A DNA stretch of 64,000 nt from Streptomyces vilmorinianum (GCF_005517195.1 NZ_CP040244.1:4544001-4608000); one strand, 5' to 3'; shown: positions 16,797 to 25,811, counted from the first letter of the stretch. A program made the numbers and translations. Notes: generated from the letters alone by a model not told the origin.

Positions 16797-18137
16797 ATGG
16801 AGAGCCAGAGCCGTACCGCGCTGATCGAGGACCTGATGGGGCGCTTTCCGCACGTGCCCCGGGAAGCCGTGATCAAGGAAGACCTGCTGCGGGGCGGCAT
16901 CGCCTTCGACGAGTCCGCGCTCAGCGGCACCGCCGACGGGGCCTCCGGCGACGTCAAGCCGAAGTCGTACTTCATCTTCTCCTTCGACCATCGCACGCTG
17001 CCGGAACTCGGCGCCGCCGCGCTCAACCGGCCGCCGGAGGAGATCGTGCTGACCGGTGGCCCCTACGAACTGCGGCGCACCGTCGTGTCAGTACGGGTCA
17101 ACCCCGACTCCCCGTACACGGTGCGGGCCGGCGAGGACGGCGCGCTCGGGCTGTATCTGGACGGCGTGCGGATCGCGGACGTCGGCCTGCCTCCGATGCC
17201 GGAGTACTACCGGCACACGCTGTCGAACGGCAAGTCGGTGATGGAGGTGGCACCGACCATCCAGTGGGGCTATCTCATCTATCTGACGGTCTTTCGGGTG
17301 TGCCAGTACTTCGGCGCCAAGGAGGAGTGCCAGTTCTGCGACATCAACCACAACTGGCGCCAGCACAAGGCGGCGGGCCGTCCGTACACCGGGGTGAAGC
17401 CGGTCGAGGAGGTGCTGGAGGCCCTGGAGATCATCGACCGCTACGACACGGCGGGGACCTCCCGGGCCTACACCCTCACCGGCGGCTCGATCACCTCGCA
17501 GGTCGCCGGTCGCGACGAGGCCGACTTCTACGGCCACTACGCGAAGGCCATCGAGGAGCGCTTCCCGGGCCGCTGGACCGGAAAGGTCGTCGCCCAGGCG
17601 CTGCCCCGTGACGCCGTGCAGCGCTTCCACGACTACGGCATCCGGATCTACCACCCCAACTTCGAGGTGTGGGACCGCAGGCTGTTCCAGCTCCACTGCC
17701 CCGGCAAGGAACGCTACGTCGGCCGCGACGAATGGCACCGCAGGATCCTGGACTCCGCCGAGGTGTTCGGGCCCCGGAACGTGATCCCCAACTTCGTGGC
17801 GGGCATCGAGATGGCCGAGCCGTTCGGCTTCACCAAGGTGAGCGAGGCGATCGAGTCGACCGCCGAGGGCCTGCGGTTCTTCATGTCGAACGGCGTCGTC
17901 CCCCGGTTCACCACCTGGTGCCCGGAGCCGACGACGCCCCTCGGCAAGGCCAACCCCCTGGGCGCACCGCTCGAGTACCACATCCGTCTGCTGGAGACGT
18001 ACCGCGCGACGCTCGAGGAGTACGGGCTGAGCTCCCCGCCCGGCTACGGCCCGGCCGGTCCGGGCCGGGCCGTGTTCTCCGTCAGCTCCTTCATGGACAG
18101 CCTGGAAGGACTCGAAGAGCAGGGCGAGCCCGCCTAG
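16797..18137 (+). CDS. Radical SAM protein with atypical CX8CX2C cluster motif
   Basis: A 446-residue protein. The putative [4Fe-4S] ligands lie at about residue 164 in CQYFGAKEECQFCDIN, giving a CX8CX2C spacing instead of CX3CX2C; the aromatic residue before the last Cys is kept. Downstream features of a radical SAM barrel are visible (YTLTGGSITSQ in the GGE position, YHPNFEVWDRRLF, NVIPNFVAGIEMAEPFG, and a final TTWCPEPTTPLG). No SPASM or B12 domain is seen. It has GAGGAG five bases before the ATG and no partner gene on its strand. The reaction is unknown. Confidence 0.8.
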   Translation: MESQSRTALIEDLMGRFPHVPREAVIKEDLLRGGIAFDESALSGTADGASGDVKPKSYFIFSFDHRTLPELGAAALNRPPEEIVLTGGPYELRRTVVSVRVNPDSPYTVRAGEDGALGLYLDGVRIADVGLPPMPEYYRHTLSNGKSVMEVAPTIQWGYLIYLTVFRVCQYFGAKEECQFCDINHNWRQHKAAGRPYTGVKPVEEVLEALEIIDRYDTAGTSRAYTLTGGSITSQVAGRDEADFYGHYAKAIEERFPGRWTGKVVAQALPRDAVQRFHDYGIRIYHPNFEVWDRRLFQLHCPGKERYVGRDEWHRRILDSAEVFGPRNVIPNFVAGIEMAEPFGFTKVSEAIESTAEGLRFFMSNGVVPRFTTWCPEPTTPLGKANPLGAPLEYHIRLLETYRATLEEYGLSSPPGYGPAGPGRAVFSVSSFMDSLEGLEEQGEPA

Positions 18138-18159
18138 CGACCCGAGCCCGCCTAGCGAC
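18125..18159. repeat. 18-bp direct repeat spanning two convergent stop codons
   Basis: CGAGCCCGCCTAGCGAC occurs twice with an 18-bp period. The first copy holds the TAG of the radical SAM gene and the second holds the TAG of the response-regulator gene on the other strand. A small local duplication is the simplest reading. Confidence 0.7.
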
Positions 18160-18919
18160 GCGAGCGGGCCTCGTACGGCGACGAGCCCGGGACGGCCTGG
18201 CCCGTCGGGCCCGACTGGCCAGACGGGCCCGACTGGCCGCCTCGGGGTGCCAGTGCCTGGGTGGCGATGACGGCGGCCTGCACCCGCCGTTCCACACCGA
18301 GCTTGGCGAGCAGCCGGGAGATGTTGTTCTTGACCGTCTTCTCCGCGAGGTAGAGCCGCCTGCCGATCTCCCGGTTGGTCAGCCCCTCCCCCACGAGCGC
18401 CAGGATCTCCCGTTCCCGGTCGGTGAGCGCGGGCAGCCCGTCCGGCTGTTCGTCCTGCGGGGCTCCGCCGCGCAGGCGCGCCATGACACGGGCCGTGGCG
18501 CCGGGGTCGAGCATGGACTGGCCGGACGCCACGGTCCGTACGGCGTGGACGAGGTCGGTGCCGGTGATCTGCTTGAGGACATAGCCGGAGGCCCCGGCCA
18601 TGATCGCGTCCAGCAGCGCCTCCTCGTCGTCGAAGGAGGTGAGCATCAGGCAGGCCAGATCGGGCATCCGGGAGCGCAGCTCGCGGCAGACGCTCACGCC
18701 GTCCCCGTCCGGCAGACGTACGTCCAGGACCGCGACGTCAGGGCGCAGTGCCGGCGCCCGTACCAAGGCCTGCTCGGCGGTGGCCGCGTCGCCGACCACC
18801 GTCAGGTCGGGCTCGGCATCCAGCAGGTCGTGCACGCCACGGCGCACCACCTCGTGGTCGTCGAGGAGGAACACCCTGATGGGGGTCTTCTCCTGGGAGG
18901 CGCCACTGCTGTACGTCAT
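18152..18919 (-). CDS. DevR/OsdR-like LuxR-family response regulator
   Basis: A receiver domain (residues about 15-130) carries the phosphorylatable Asp in VAVLDVRLPDGDG and the switch residues in MLTSFDD and YVLKQ. A C-terminal LuxR helix-turn-helix follows (LTDREREILALVGEGLTN, KTVKNNISRLLAKLGVERR). The tail is a Gln-Ser-Gly-Pro repeat. The ATG at 18919 has GGAG six bases upstream; a GTG just before it is an alternative. The cognate GAF kinase is encoded at 19537-21297. By similarity of gene set, this is the hypoxia/dormancy regulator (OsdR in S. coelicolor, DosR/DevR in mycobacteria). Confidence 0.88.
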   Translation of the reverse strand: MTYSSGASQEKTPIRVFLLDDHEVVRRGVHDLLDAEPDLTVVGDAATAEQALVRAPALRPDVAVLDVRLPDGDGVSVCRELRSRMPDLACLMLTSFDDEEALLDAIMAGASGYVLKQITGTDLVHAVRTVASGQSMLDPGATARVMARLRGGAPQDEQPDGLPALTDREREILALVGEGLTNREIGRRLYLAEKTVKNNISRLLAKLGVERRVQAAVIATQALAPRGGQSGPSGQSGPTGQAVPGSSPYEARSRR

Positions 18920-19047
18920 CACACACTCCGTGTCCGCTGAGGGTCCGTCCGCCGGCGCGGATCCTCTGCATGATGTCGTCGCGCGGGTCGAACGGCCAGG
19001 GCCGAACGGCCCTCATCGTCCCTGGTGCCTCGGGACCGGGCGGCGGA

Positions 19048-19062
19048 GGGACCATCGGTCCC
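19048..19062. promoter_or_regulatory. Palindrome GGGACC-ATC-GGTCCC between regulator and STAS genes
   Basis: The 15-bp palindrome lies in the divergent region upstream of both the DevR-like gene and the STAS gene. It shares GGGAC/GTCCC half-sites with DosR-type boxes, but the spacing is one base longer than in the mycobacterial consensus. It may be an operator of the DevR-like regulator. Confidence 0.35.
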
Positions 19063-19193
19063 GGCCGCGGGGCCTGGGTGGACCTGTCGTCCGCCGCCGG
19101 TCGCTTGATGGACTCTCCGGCAGAAGCCGAGCCCGGCCCGACCGACCTGGCCCGGCCCGGCCCGGCCGGCCCGAGGGAGAGGTGCCCCCGTTC

Positions 19194-19514
19194 ATGAGTC
19201 CGATCGCTCTGACCGCGACAGCGCTGGACGACAGCAGCATCACCATCGCCCTGTCCGGTGAGCTCGACATCGCCACCGTCGGACGGATCGAGCCGGTGCT
19301 GTCCCGCCTGGCCACGGGCAGGGCGCCCGAGGTGCGCCTCGACCTGTCGGGCGTCACGTTCTGCGACAGCTCCGGGGTCGCCCTGTTCCTGCGCGTCCAT
19401 CAGCGCTGCGCGGCGAAGGGCGGGCGGCTGCGGCTGTGCCTTGTCCCGCGGCTCTGCGCCAAGATGCTCCGTGTTCTCCGCGTGGACGACACGATCCCCT
19501 GCTCCTTCGCCTGA
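19194..19514 (+). CDS. STAS-domain anti-sigma-factor antagonist
   Basis: A 106-residue single-domain STAS protein. The phosphorylation loop is visible as LDLSGVTFCDSSGVALFL, with Ser available for an anti-sigma kinase. The ATG at 19194 is about 11 nt after GGGAGAGG. Such proteins release sigma factors when unphosphorylated. Partners are not adjacent, but a SpoIIE phosphatase and a broken HATPase gene lie in the same window. Confidence 0.85.
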   Translation: MSPIALTATALDDSSITIALSGELDIATVGRIEPVLSRLATGRAPEVRLDLSGVTFCDSSGVALFLRVHQRCAAKGGRLRLCLVPRLCAKMLRVLRVDDTIPCSFA

Positions 19515-19536
19515 CCGACGGGCGGACGCCCCGTGG

Positions 19537-21297
19537 TCACGCTCGCGAGCCGGGGTTCAGCGGCGCCCGCCAGACGAGCCGGCTGCCGCCCTCGGCGGGC
19601 GTGTGGATGTCCAGCTCGCCTCCCACGCTGACCGCGCGTTCGGCGAGGTTGCGCAGCCCGCTGCGCCTGCCGCCGGACGGGATGCCCCTGCCGTTGTCCG
19701 CGACGGTGAGGATCGCCTCGTCGGCCGTGGCCTGGAGGGTCACCTCCACCCGCGTGGCGTGGGAGTGCCGGGCGGCGTTGCTCAGCGTCTCGGCGAGGAC
19801 CGCCATGACATGGTCGGCCACCGCCTCGGGTACGTCCGTGTCCAGCAGGCCTTCCATGCTCAGGCGTGGCGGGAAGCCCAGCGTCGTACCGGCCTCGCCG
19901 ACGGCGCGGGCGACGCGTGCCCGCAGGCTCGGCCCGGTCTCGTCCTCCCGGGCCCGCAGTCCGAAGATCGTGGAGCGGATGATCTTGATGGTCTCGTCCA
20001 GGTCGCCCACGGCGCGCTGGACGCGTTCCGCGGCGCCTGCGTGCTCGACGAGGCGGGCGGCGCTCTGCAGGGTCATGCCGGTGGCGAACAGTCGCTGGAT
20101 GGCCAGGTCGTGCAGGTCGCGGGCGATGCGGTCGCGGTCCTCAAGGAGGGCGAGCTGCTCGGCGTCGCTGCGCCGCTCGGCCAGTTCCAGGGCGAGCGCC
20201 GCCTGTCCGGCGAAGGCGAGCAGCGGCTGCAGTTCCTCGTCGGTGAAGACCGGCGCTCCCGCCTCGCGGGCCAGCAACAGGACGCCTCGGGTGTCCTCGG
20301 CCGCGGTGCCGAGCGGTACGGCGACGGCCGGGCCCAGGCCCTCGAAGCGCGGCGGCCCCGCCCGGTAGCGGTCGTCCTCGGCCAGATCCGTCGTGCTCAC
20401 CGGCTCGCCGGCCCGGTAGGCGGCACCCGACAGCGTGCCGTCGGCCGGCAGCACCAGGCCGGGGCGCGGGTCGTCCGCACCGATGGTCAGCTCGATGACC
20501 AGGCTCGCGCCGCCGTCGACGGGCACGGACACGTCCGCGAGCCGCGCGTCGGATATCTCCCGGGCGCGGCGGGCGATCAGCTCAAGGACCTCCAGCCGGG
20601 GTGTGCCGGAGAGCAGGCCGTTGGTGATCTCCGTGTTCGCCTGCAGCCACCGCTGCTGGCGGCGCGACGCCTCGTACAGCCGGGCGTTGTCGATGGCCAC
20701 GCCCGCGGCGACGGAGAGGGTGGAGATCACCGACTCGTCCTCGGCGTCGAAGTCGTGGCCACCCCGCTTGTCGGTGAGGTAGAGGTTGCCGAAGACCTCG
20801 TCGCGCACCCGGATCGGCACGCCGAGGAAGGTGCGCATCGGCGGATGATGTGCGGGGAAGCCGTACGACGACGGATGGGCGCCCAGATCGGAGAGGCGCA
20901 GCGGTTCGGGATCGCGGATCAGCTGGCCCAGCAGTCCGTGCCCGGCCGGCAGAGGCCCGATCTCGGCGATCTCCTTCTCCGTCAGCCCGACGGTGAGGAA
21001 CTGCGACAGCGTCCGTCCGTCCGGTCCGATGACGCCCAGCGCGGCGTACTCGGCGTCGACCAGCAGGGCCGCGGCCTCCATGATGCGCCGCAGGACCTGC
21101 GCGAGGTCCAGTTCGCTGCCCACCGACATCACGGCCTCGAGGAGGCTGTGCACCCGGTCCCGCGTGCCACGGGCCGCGTCGATACGGGCCTGCAGCTCGT
21201 CCAGAAGCTCGTCGAGCCGCATGTGAGGCATCCGCGGCAACGGCTCTTCCACGCCCACCGGCCCTTCTCTGGTCACCCGTCCGTTGTACGGGGCCAC
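19537..21297 (-). CDS. DevS/OsdK-like GAF-domain sensor histidine kinase
   Basis: A 586-residue cytosolic kinase (GTG at 21297; GTG at 21276 is an alternative). Two GAF domains cover about residues 55-215 and 235-385, as in redox- and oxygen-sensing DevS/DosT proteins; I cannot assign the haem ligand by eye. The HisKA_3 phosphoacceptor motif RDRIARDLHDLAIQRLFATG is near residue 396. The ATPase has the N-box ETLSNAARHSHA, DNGRGIP and a short Gly-rich lid. It probably phosphorylates the response regulator encoded at 18152-18919. Confidence 0.9.
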   Translation of the reverse strand: MAPYNGRVTREGPVGVEEPLPRMPHMRLDELLDELQARIDAARGTRDRVHSLLEAVMSVGSELDLAQVLRRIMEAAALLVDAEYAALGVIGPDGRTLSQFLTVGLTEKEIAEIGPLPAGHGLLGQLIRDPEPLRLSDLGAHPSSYGFPAHHPPMRTFLGVPIRVRDEVFGNLYLTDKRGGHDFDAEDESVISTLSVAAGVAIDNARLYEASRRQQRWLQANTEITNGLLSGTPRLEVLELIARRAREISDARLADVSVPVDGGASLVIELTIGADDPRPGLVLPADGTLSGAAYRAGEPVSTTDLAEDDRYRAGPPRFEGLGPAVAVPLGTAAEDTRGVLLLAREAGAPVFTDEELQPLLAFAGQAALALELAERRSDAEQLALLEDRDRIARDLHDLAIQRLFATGMTLQSAARLVEHAGAAERVQRAVGDLDETIKIIRSTIFGLRAREDETGPSLRARVARAVGEAGTTLGFPPRLSMEGLLDTDVPEAVADHVMAVLAETLSNAARHSHATRVEVTLQATADEAILTVADNGRGIPSGGRRSGLRNLAERAVSVGGELDIHTPAEGGSRLVWRAPLNPGSRA

Positions 21298-21430
21298 AGA
21301 CTACCGGCCGGGCGGGGGGCCGTACGGCAGGGTCGAACAGCCCGTGACATGGACCCTGAACGGATCTGCCGCATCGTCGCCGCCGACGGCACGCTGGGGT
21401 GCATGGACCGGCGATGCCCGCCGCCTGACT

Positions 21431-21480
21431 TCCCGCACGACACTGCACGACACCGCACGACACCGCACGACACCGCACGA
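21431..21480 (+). repeat. 10-bp tandem repeat upstream of the CBS gene
   Basis: Five units of CACCGCACGA, the first two degenerate, end 10 bp before the ATG assigned to the CBS-domain gene, so they lie in its leader or promoter. Confidence 0.8.
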
Positions 21481-21490
21481 CCGGCTGGAG

Positions 21491-22165
21491 ATGAGAACCG
21501 TGGTGAGGACTCGCACCGTGGGTGAGGTGATGACGGCCGAGGTCGTCCGGACCGGCCCGCGTACCTCCTTCAAGGAGGTGACCCGGCTGCTCGCGTCCCA
21601 CCGGATCAGCGGCCTGCCGGTGGTGGACGACGACGACAAGGTGATGGGCGTGGTCTCCCAGACCGACCTCACCCGCCGGCAGGCGGCGCTGGGCCGGCGG
21701 ACACATGGCGGGGCGGCCGGGCTGCTGGAGGCGCTGCGGCGGAGGGTTCGCGTGCGCGCCCGTCCGGCCGCCGGAGCCTCCGTGACGACGGCGGCCGGGC
21801 TGATGTCCACGCCGGCGGTGACCGTGCACCCGGAGCAGCGTGTCGTGGACGCCGCCCGCATCATGGAGCGCCGCCACATCGACCGGCTGCCGGTGGTCGA
21901 CGAGGAGGACCGTCTCATCGGCATCGTCACCCGTCGCGACCTGCTGCGCGTCTTCCTGCGGACGGACGACGAGATCCGGGCGGACGTGCTCGCCGTGGCC
22001 TCGGCCCTGCCGACGCCGTCCGCCGGCCCGGGCGTCCAGGTCCGCGTACGGGAAGGGGTCGTCTCCCTGGAGGGGTCCCCCGGGCCCGACGTGGACGCGA
22101 CCACGCTGATCAGGGCCGCCTGGCGGGTGGACGGAGTGGTGGGCGTGGTGAACCGCCTGCCGTGA
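21491..22165 (+). CDS. CBS-pair and BON-like domain protein
   Basis: A 224-residue cytosolic protein. Two CBS domains occupy about residues 8-65 (VGEVMTAEVVRTG, ISGLPVVDDDDKVMGVVS) and 95-155 (LMSTPAVTVHPEQ, IDRLPVVDEEDRLIGIVT). A short BON-like segment follows (VREGVVSLEGSPGP). Such proteins bind adenine nucleotides and are frequent members of DosR/OsdR regulons. GGAG abuts the ATG at 21491, so GTG at 21500 or 21503 may be the real start. It is convergent with the arginine deiminase operon. Confidence 0.88.
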   Translation: MRTVVRTRTVGEVMTAEVVRTGPRTSFKEVTRLLASHRISGLPVVDDDDKVMGVVSQTDLTRRQAALGRRTHGGAAGLLEALRRRVRVRARPAAGASVTTAAGLMSTPAVTVHPEQRVVDAARIMERRHIDRLPVVDEEDRLIGIVTRRDLLRVFLRTDDEIRADVLAVASALPTPSAGPGVQVRVREGVVSLEGSPGPDVDATTLIRAAWRVDGVVGVVNRLP

Positions 22166-22233
22166 ACGCGCGGGGAGGTGAACGCGCGGGAGGTGAACGC
22201 GCGGGAAGCAGACGCGCGGGAGGTGAACGCGCC
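22161..22233 (+). repeat. 15-bp tandem repeat at the 3' end of the CBS gene
   Basis: About 4.7 copies of GGTGAACGCGCGGGA begin at the stop codon and run into the terminator stem. The fourth copy is degenerate. Confidence 0.8.
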
Positions 22234-22273
22234 GGTGGCCGGTGACCGAGGTGTCGGTCACCGGCCACCGGCG
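22230..22273. terminator. Bidirectional terminator with a perfect 20-bp stem
   Basis: Arms 22230-22249 and 22254-22273 pair without mismatch around a GGTG loop. It lies between the convergent CBS gene and the YfcC-type transporter, five bases before the latter's stop codon, so it can end transcripts from both sides. There is no U-tract, as is usual in streptomycetes. Confidence 0.85.
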
Positions 22274-22277
22274 TATG

Positions 22278-23825
22278 TCAGTACAGGGCCGCCCCCAGGG
22301 CCACGAAGCCGACGATGATCACCAGCAGTGCCCCCATCAGCGGAGCCATGAACCTCAGGTACCGGTCGTAGGGGACCTTCGCCAGTGCCAGGCCGCCCAT
22401 GACGACGGCGGAGGTCGGGGTGATCAGGTTCACCCAGCCCGAGGCCGACTGGTAGGCGGTGACCACGAGGGCCCGGCCGACTCCGGCGAAGTCCGCGAGC
22501 GGCGCCAGGATGGGCATGGCCAGGGCCGCGTGTCCCGAGGAGGACGGTACGAAGAAGGCGAGCGGGATGTTGACCAGGAACACCAGGCCGGCGAAGACGC
22601 CGGAGGAGGCGCCGGAGACCACGCTGTGCAGGCTGGAGAGGATGGTGTCGGTCACGGCGGCGTTGTTCATGATGACGGTGACTCCCCGGGCCAGCATGAC
22701 GATCATCGCGGCGCCGATGAAGTCCCCCGCCCCGCTGGTGATCGCGGCCGCCGTCCCCTTCTCCCCCAGCCCGCTGATCAGTCCGACGGCGATCGCCGCG
22801 ACGATGAACAGGGCGGCGAGTTCGGGGAAGTACCAGCCCAGCGTGGGCAGGAAGGAGATCCCCAGGTCGGTCCACGGCACGACGGCGAAGATCATGAAGA
22901 GGAACGTGCCCGCGAAGGTCCAGAGCACGAAGCGCTGACGGCCGGTGAGTCCGGCCGGCTCCTCGTCCTCGCTCACCCGCAGCGCGTCCTCCTCGGCCAC
23001 CGGAGCCAGTGACCGGGTGGGGTCCGCGTGGATCCGCCGGGCGTAGCGCACCACATAGGCCGCCGCCAGGGCCGTCAGGCAGACCCACATGGCCAGGCGG
23101 AGACCGATGCCGTCGCCGGTGCCGATGCCCGCGCTGTCCGAGGCGACGCCGGTCGCGAAGGGGTTGACCGTGGACGCGAGCGTGCCGACACCGGCGCCGA
23201 CCAGGATCACGGTCGCGGCGACCATACGGTCGTACCCCAGCTTGAGCATGAGCGGGATCATCAGCCCGTAGAAGCCGAGGGTCTCCTCCGCCATGCCGTA
23301 GGTGGTGCCGCCGACGGAGAACAGCGTCACGAGCACGACAAGGAGCAGCGTCCTGTGGCCCTGCAGGCGGTGGGCCAGGCGGGCCACGCCGAGGGTCAGG
23401 GCACCCGTGCGCAGGGTGACGGTGATGAAGGCGCCGACGGCCAGGATGAAGAGGAACACCCCGGCGGCTCCGGCGAATTCACCGCTGCCACCGGGTGCGG
23501 TGAGGGCGCTCTCGGGGTCGGTGACTCCGTACAGGCCGTTGACCGGCGCGAGGAACAGGTCCTTCAGCCGCTCCCAGAAGCCGGTCGTCACCTCCACCGG
23601 GTGGTAGGTGCCGGGAACCGGGCTGCCGTTCTCGGTGTCGTACCGTCCGGCGGGGATGACGAAGGTCAGGGCCCACACCGCGACGGTGACCGCTATCAGT
23701 ACGGAGAAGGCCGAGGGGAAGGTGAAGCGGCGCTTCGCGGAGGGGGCGCGGTGCGGGCCGTTACCGTCCCGCCCCTCCGGTCCCGGCGACGCCGGGGAGA
23801 GTCTGTCGGCGCTGTGGGTGGTCAT
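22278..23825 (-). CDS. YfcC/ArcD-type membrane antiporter of the arginine deiminase operon
   Basis: A 515-residue membrane protein with about 12 hydrophobic segments after a polar 30-residue N-terminus. It belongs to the YfcC family (ion-transporter superfamily), with the conserved GGTTYGMAEETLGFY segment, TVNPFATGVAS and PSSSGHAALAMPILAPL. Its ATG overlaps the stop of arcC by four bases. By position it should exchange arginine for ornithine, as ArcD does in other arginine deiminase operons; the substrate is inferred. Confidence 0.85.
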   Translation of the reverse strand: MTTHSADRLSPASPGPEGRDGNGPHRAPSAKRRFTFPSAFSVLIAVTVAVWALTFVIPAGRYDTENGSPVPGTYHPVEVTTGFWERLKDLFLAPVNGLYGVTDPESALTAPGGSGEFAGAAGVFLFILAVGAFITVTLRTGALTLGVARLAHRLQGHRTLLLVVLVTLFSVGGTTYGMAEETLGFYGLMIPLMLKLGYDRMVAATVILVGAGVGTLASTVNPFATGVASDSAGIGTGDGIGLRLAMWVCLTALAAAYVVRYARRIHADPTRSLAPVAEEDALRVSEDEEPAGLTGRQRFVLWTFAGTFLFMIFAVVPWTDLGISFLPTLGWYFPELAALFIVAAIAVGLISGLGEKGTAAAITSGAGDFIGAAMIVMLARGVTVIMNNAAVTDTILSSLHSVVSGASSGVFAGLVFLVNIPLAFFVPSSSGHAALAMPILAPLADFAGVGRALVVTAYQSASGWVNLITPTSAVVMGGLALAKVPYDRYLRFMAPLMGALLVIIVGFVALGAALY

Positions 23826-24775
23826 CTCGGGTCCCGGGGTGTGTCGGGGCCGCCGTCACGGAAGCGGCCGTCGGGTGTGACGACGGTGCCGGCGGCGCCG
23901 TCGAGAATCGCGGGTGCGTCGTCGAGGGCGCCGATGGCCGCCATGCCACCGGTCAGTTCGACGAAGCGGCAGACGGCGTCGACCTTCGGGCCCATCGATC
24001 CGGCGGGGAAGTCGTACGCCCGCAGCCGGGCCGGGCTCGTCCGGCCGACGGGCTGTGCGTCGGGCGTGCCGTGGCCCAGTTCGACGTGGCGTACGTCGGT
24101 GAGCAGCAGGAGCGCGTCGGCGTCGAGGGCCCCGGCCAGCAGGGCGGCCGTGAGGTCCTTGTCGACCACGGCCTCGACGCCGGTGAGCCGTCCCCGCTCA
24201 TCGCGGACGACGGGTACGCCTCCCCCGCCCGCGCAGACGGCCACGGCGCCGGAGTCGAGCAGGAGGCGGATCAGGCGGGTCTCCACGACGCGTTCGGGGC
24301 GGGGAGAGGGAACGACGCGCCGCCAGTGCGCGCCGTCCTGCTTGACGGTCCAGCCTCGTGCGGCGGCCAGCCGTTCGGCCTCGGCCCGTTCGTAGACGGG
24401 GCCGACGAACTTCTCGGGGTCGGCGAAGGCGGGGTCGGCGGCGGAGACGAGCGTCTGGTTGAGCAGGGCGCAGACCTGGCGGTCCGGCAGCGCGTTCTGC
24501 AGGGATTGCAGCAGCCAGTAGCCGATCATTCCCTGGGTCTCCGCGCCGAGGACGTCGAAGGGGTACGGGCGGCTCAGGGAGTGGTCGGCGGCGCTCTGCA
24601 GGGCGAGGACGCCGACCTGGGGGCCGTTGCCGTGGGTGATCACCAGCTCGTGGTGGCGGGCGAGGGGGGCCAGGGCCGCCACCGCCGCCTGGACGTTGGC
24701 CAGTTGTACGGCGGCGTCCGGCCGTTCCTCGCGGCGGAGGAGAGCGTTGCCGCCCAGTGCGACGACGACACGCAT
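23822..24775 (-). CDS. arcC: Carbamate kinase
   Basis: A 317-residue amino acid kinase fold enzyme that makes ATP from carbamoyl phosphate and ADP, the energy-yielding step of the arginine deiminase pathway. Motifs include VVALGGNALLRR at the N-terminus, ITHGNGPQVG, and AVCAGGGGVPVV. The C-terminus contains KVDAVCRFVELTGGMAAIG and GTVVTPD. It lies 34 nt downstream of the ornithine carbamoyltransferase gene and overlaps the antiporter gene. Confidence 0.95.
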   Translation of the reverse strand: MRVVVALGGNALLRREERPDAAVQLANVQAAVAALAPLARHHELVITHGNGPQVGVLALQSAADHSLSRPYPFDVLGAETQGMIGYWLLQSLQNALPDRQVCALLNQTLVSAADPAFADPEKFVGPVYERAEAERLAAARGWTVKQDGAHWRRVVPSPRPERVVETRLIRLLLDSGAVAVCAGGGGVPVVRDERGRLTGVEAVVDKDLTAALLAGALDADALLLLTDVRHVELGHGTPDAQPVGRTSPARLRAYDFPAGSMGPKVDAVCRFVELTGGMAAIGALDDAPAILDGAAGTVVTPDGRFRDGGPDTPRDPR

Positions 24776-24809
24776 GGGGGTGCCCTTCTTCGGAGGTTCG
24801 GAGACGGTG

Positions 24810-25811
24810 TCAGTCGGCGAGGGTGGCGACCAGGACGGCCTTGATGGTGTGCAGCCGGTTCTCCGCCTGGTCGAAGACGACGGAGTGGGCCGATTCGAAG
24901 ACCTCGTCCGTGACCTCCATCGCGGTCATGCCGGTCCGGGCGGCGATCTGCGCGCCGACGGTGGTGTCGCTGTCGTGGAAGGCCGGCAGGCAGTGCAGGA
25001 ACTTCACCCGCGGGTTCCCGGTCGCCCTGAGGACGTCCGTGGTCACCTGGTACGGCTTCAGCAGGGCGATGCGCTCGTCCCACAGCTCCGGGGGCTCGCC
25101 CATGGACAGCCATACGTCGGTGTAGACGAAGTCGACGCCCGCCACGCCCTCGGCGATGTCCTCGGTGAGGGTGATCCGTGCCCCGCGGGACTCGGCCGCG
25201 GTACGGGCCGCGGCGACGACCTCGGGGGCGCTGTGCAGGGCGCGGGGGCCGACCATGCGCACGTCCATGCCGAGCATCGCGGCGCTGACGAGGAGGGAGT
25301 GGGCGACGTTGTTGCGGGCGTCTCCGAGGTAGGCGAACGACACCTGGGCGAGTGGTTTGTCGGTGTGCTCCGCCATGGTGAGCATGTCCGCGAGCGACTG
25401 GGTGGGGTGCCACTGGTCGGTCAGCCCGTTCCACACGGGCACGCCCGCGTACCGGGCGAGTTGCTCCACCAGGCGCTGATCGCTGCCGCGGTACTCGATG
25501 CCGTCGTAGTAGCGCCCCAGGACCCTGGCCGTGTCCTTGACGGACTCCTTGTGGCCGAGCTGGGAGCTGGAGGGTTCCAGGTAGGTCACGTGCGCGCCCT
25601 CCTGGTGGGCGGCCACCTCGAAGGCGCAGCGCGTGCGGGTGGACGTCTTCTCGAAGACGACGGCGATGTTCTTGCCGCGCAGGCGCGGTTCCTCGGTGCC
25701 CGCGTATCGGGCGCTCTTCAGCCGCGCGGAGAGTTCGAGAAGGTGACGGAACTCGTCCGGGGTGAGGTCGACTTCCTTGAGGAACGAACGGTGACGCAGG
25801 TCGACGGCCAT
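24810..25811 (-). CDS. arcB: Ornithine carbamoyltransferase (catabolic by context)
   Basis: A 333-residue transcarbamylase that splits citrulline to ornithine and carbamoyl phosphate in this pathway. The carbamoyl phosphate loop FEKTSTRTRCAFE, the HPTQSLADML segment and the catalytic HCLPAF motif are present. The ATG at 25811 gives MAVDLRHRSFLKEVDL, the usual N-terminus; longer forms are antisense noise. The reading as ArcB rather than biosynthetic ArgF rests on position between arcA and arcC. Confidence 0.94.
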   Translation of the reverse strand: MAVDLRHRSFLKEVDLTPDEFRHLLELSARLKSARYAGTEEPRLRGKNIAVVFEKTSTRTRCAFEVAAHQEGAHVTYLEPSSSQLGHKESVKDTARVLGRYYDGIEYRGSDQRLVEQLARYAGVPVWNGLTDQWHPTQSLADMLTMAEHTDKPLAQVSFAYLGDARNNVAHSLLVSAAMLGMDVRMVGPRALHSAPEVVAAARTAAESRGARITLTEDIAEGVAGVDFVYTDVWLSMGEPPELWDERIALLKPYQVTTDVLRATGNPRVKFLHCLPAFHDSDTTVGAQIAARTGMTAMEVTDEVFESAHSVVFDQAENRLHTIKAVLVATLAD

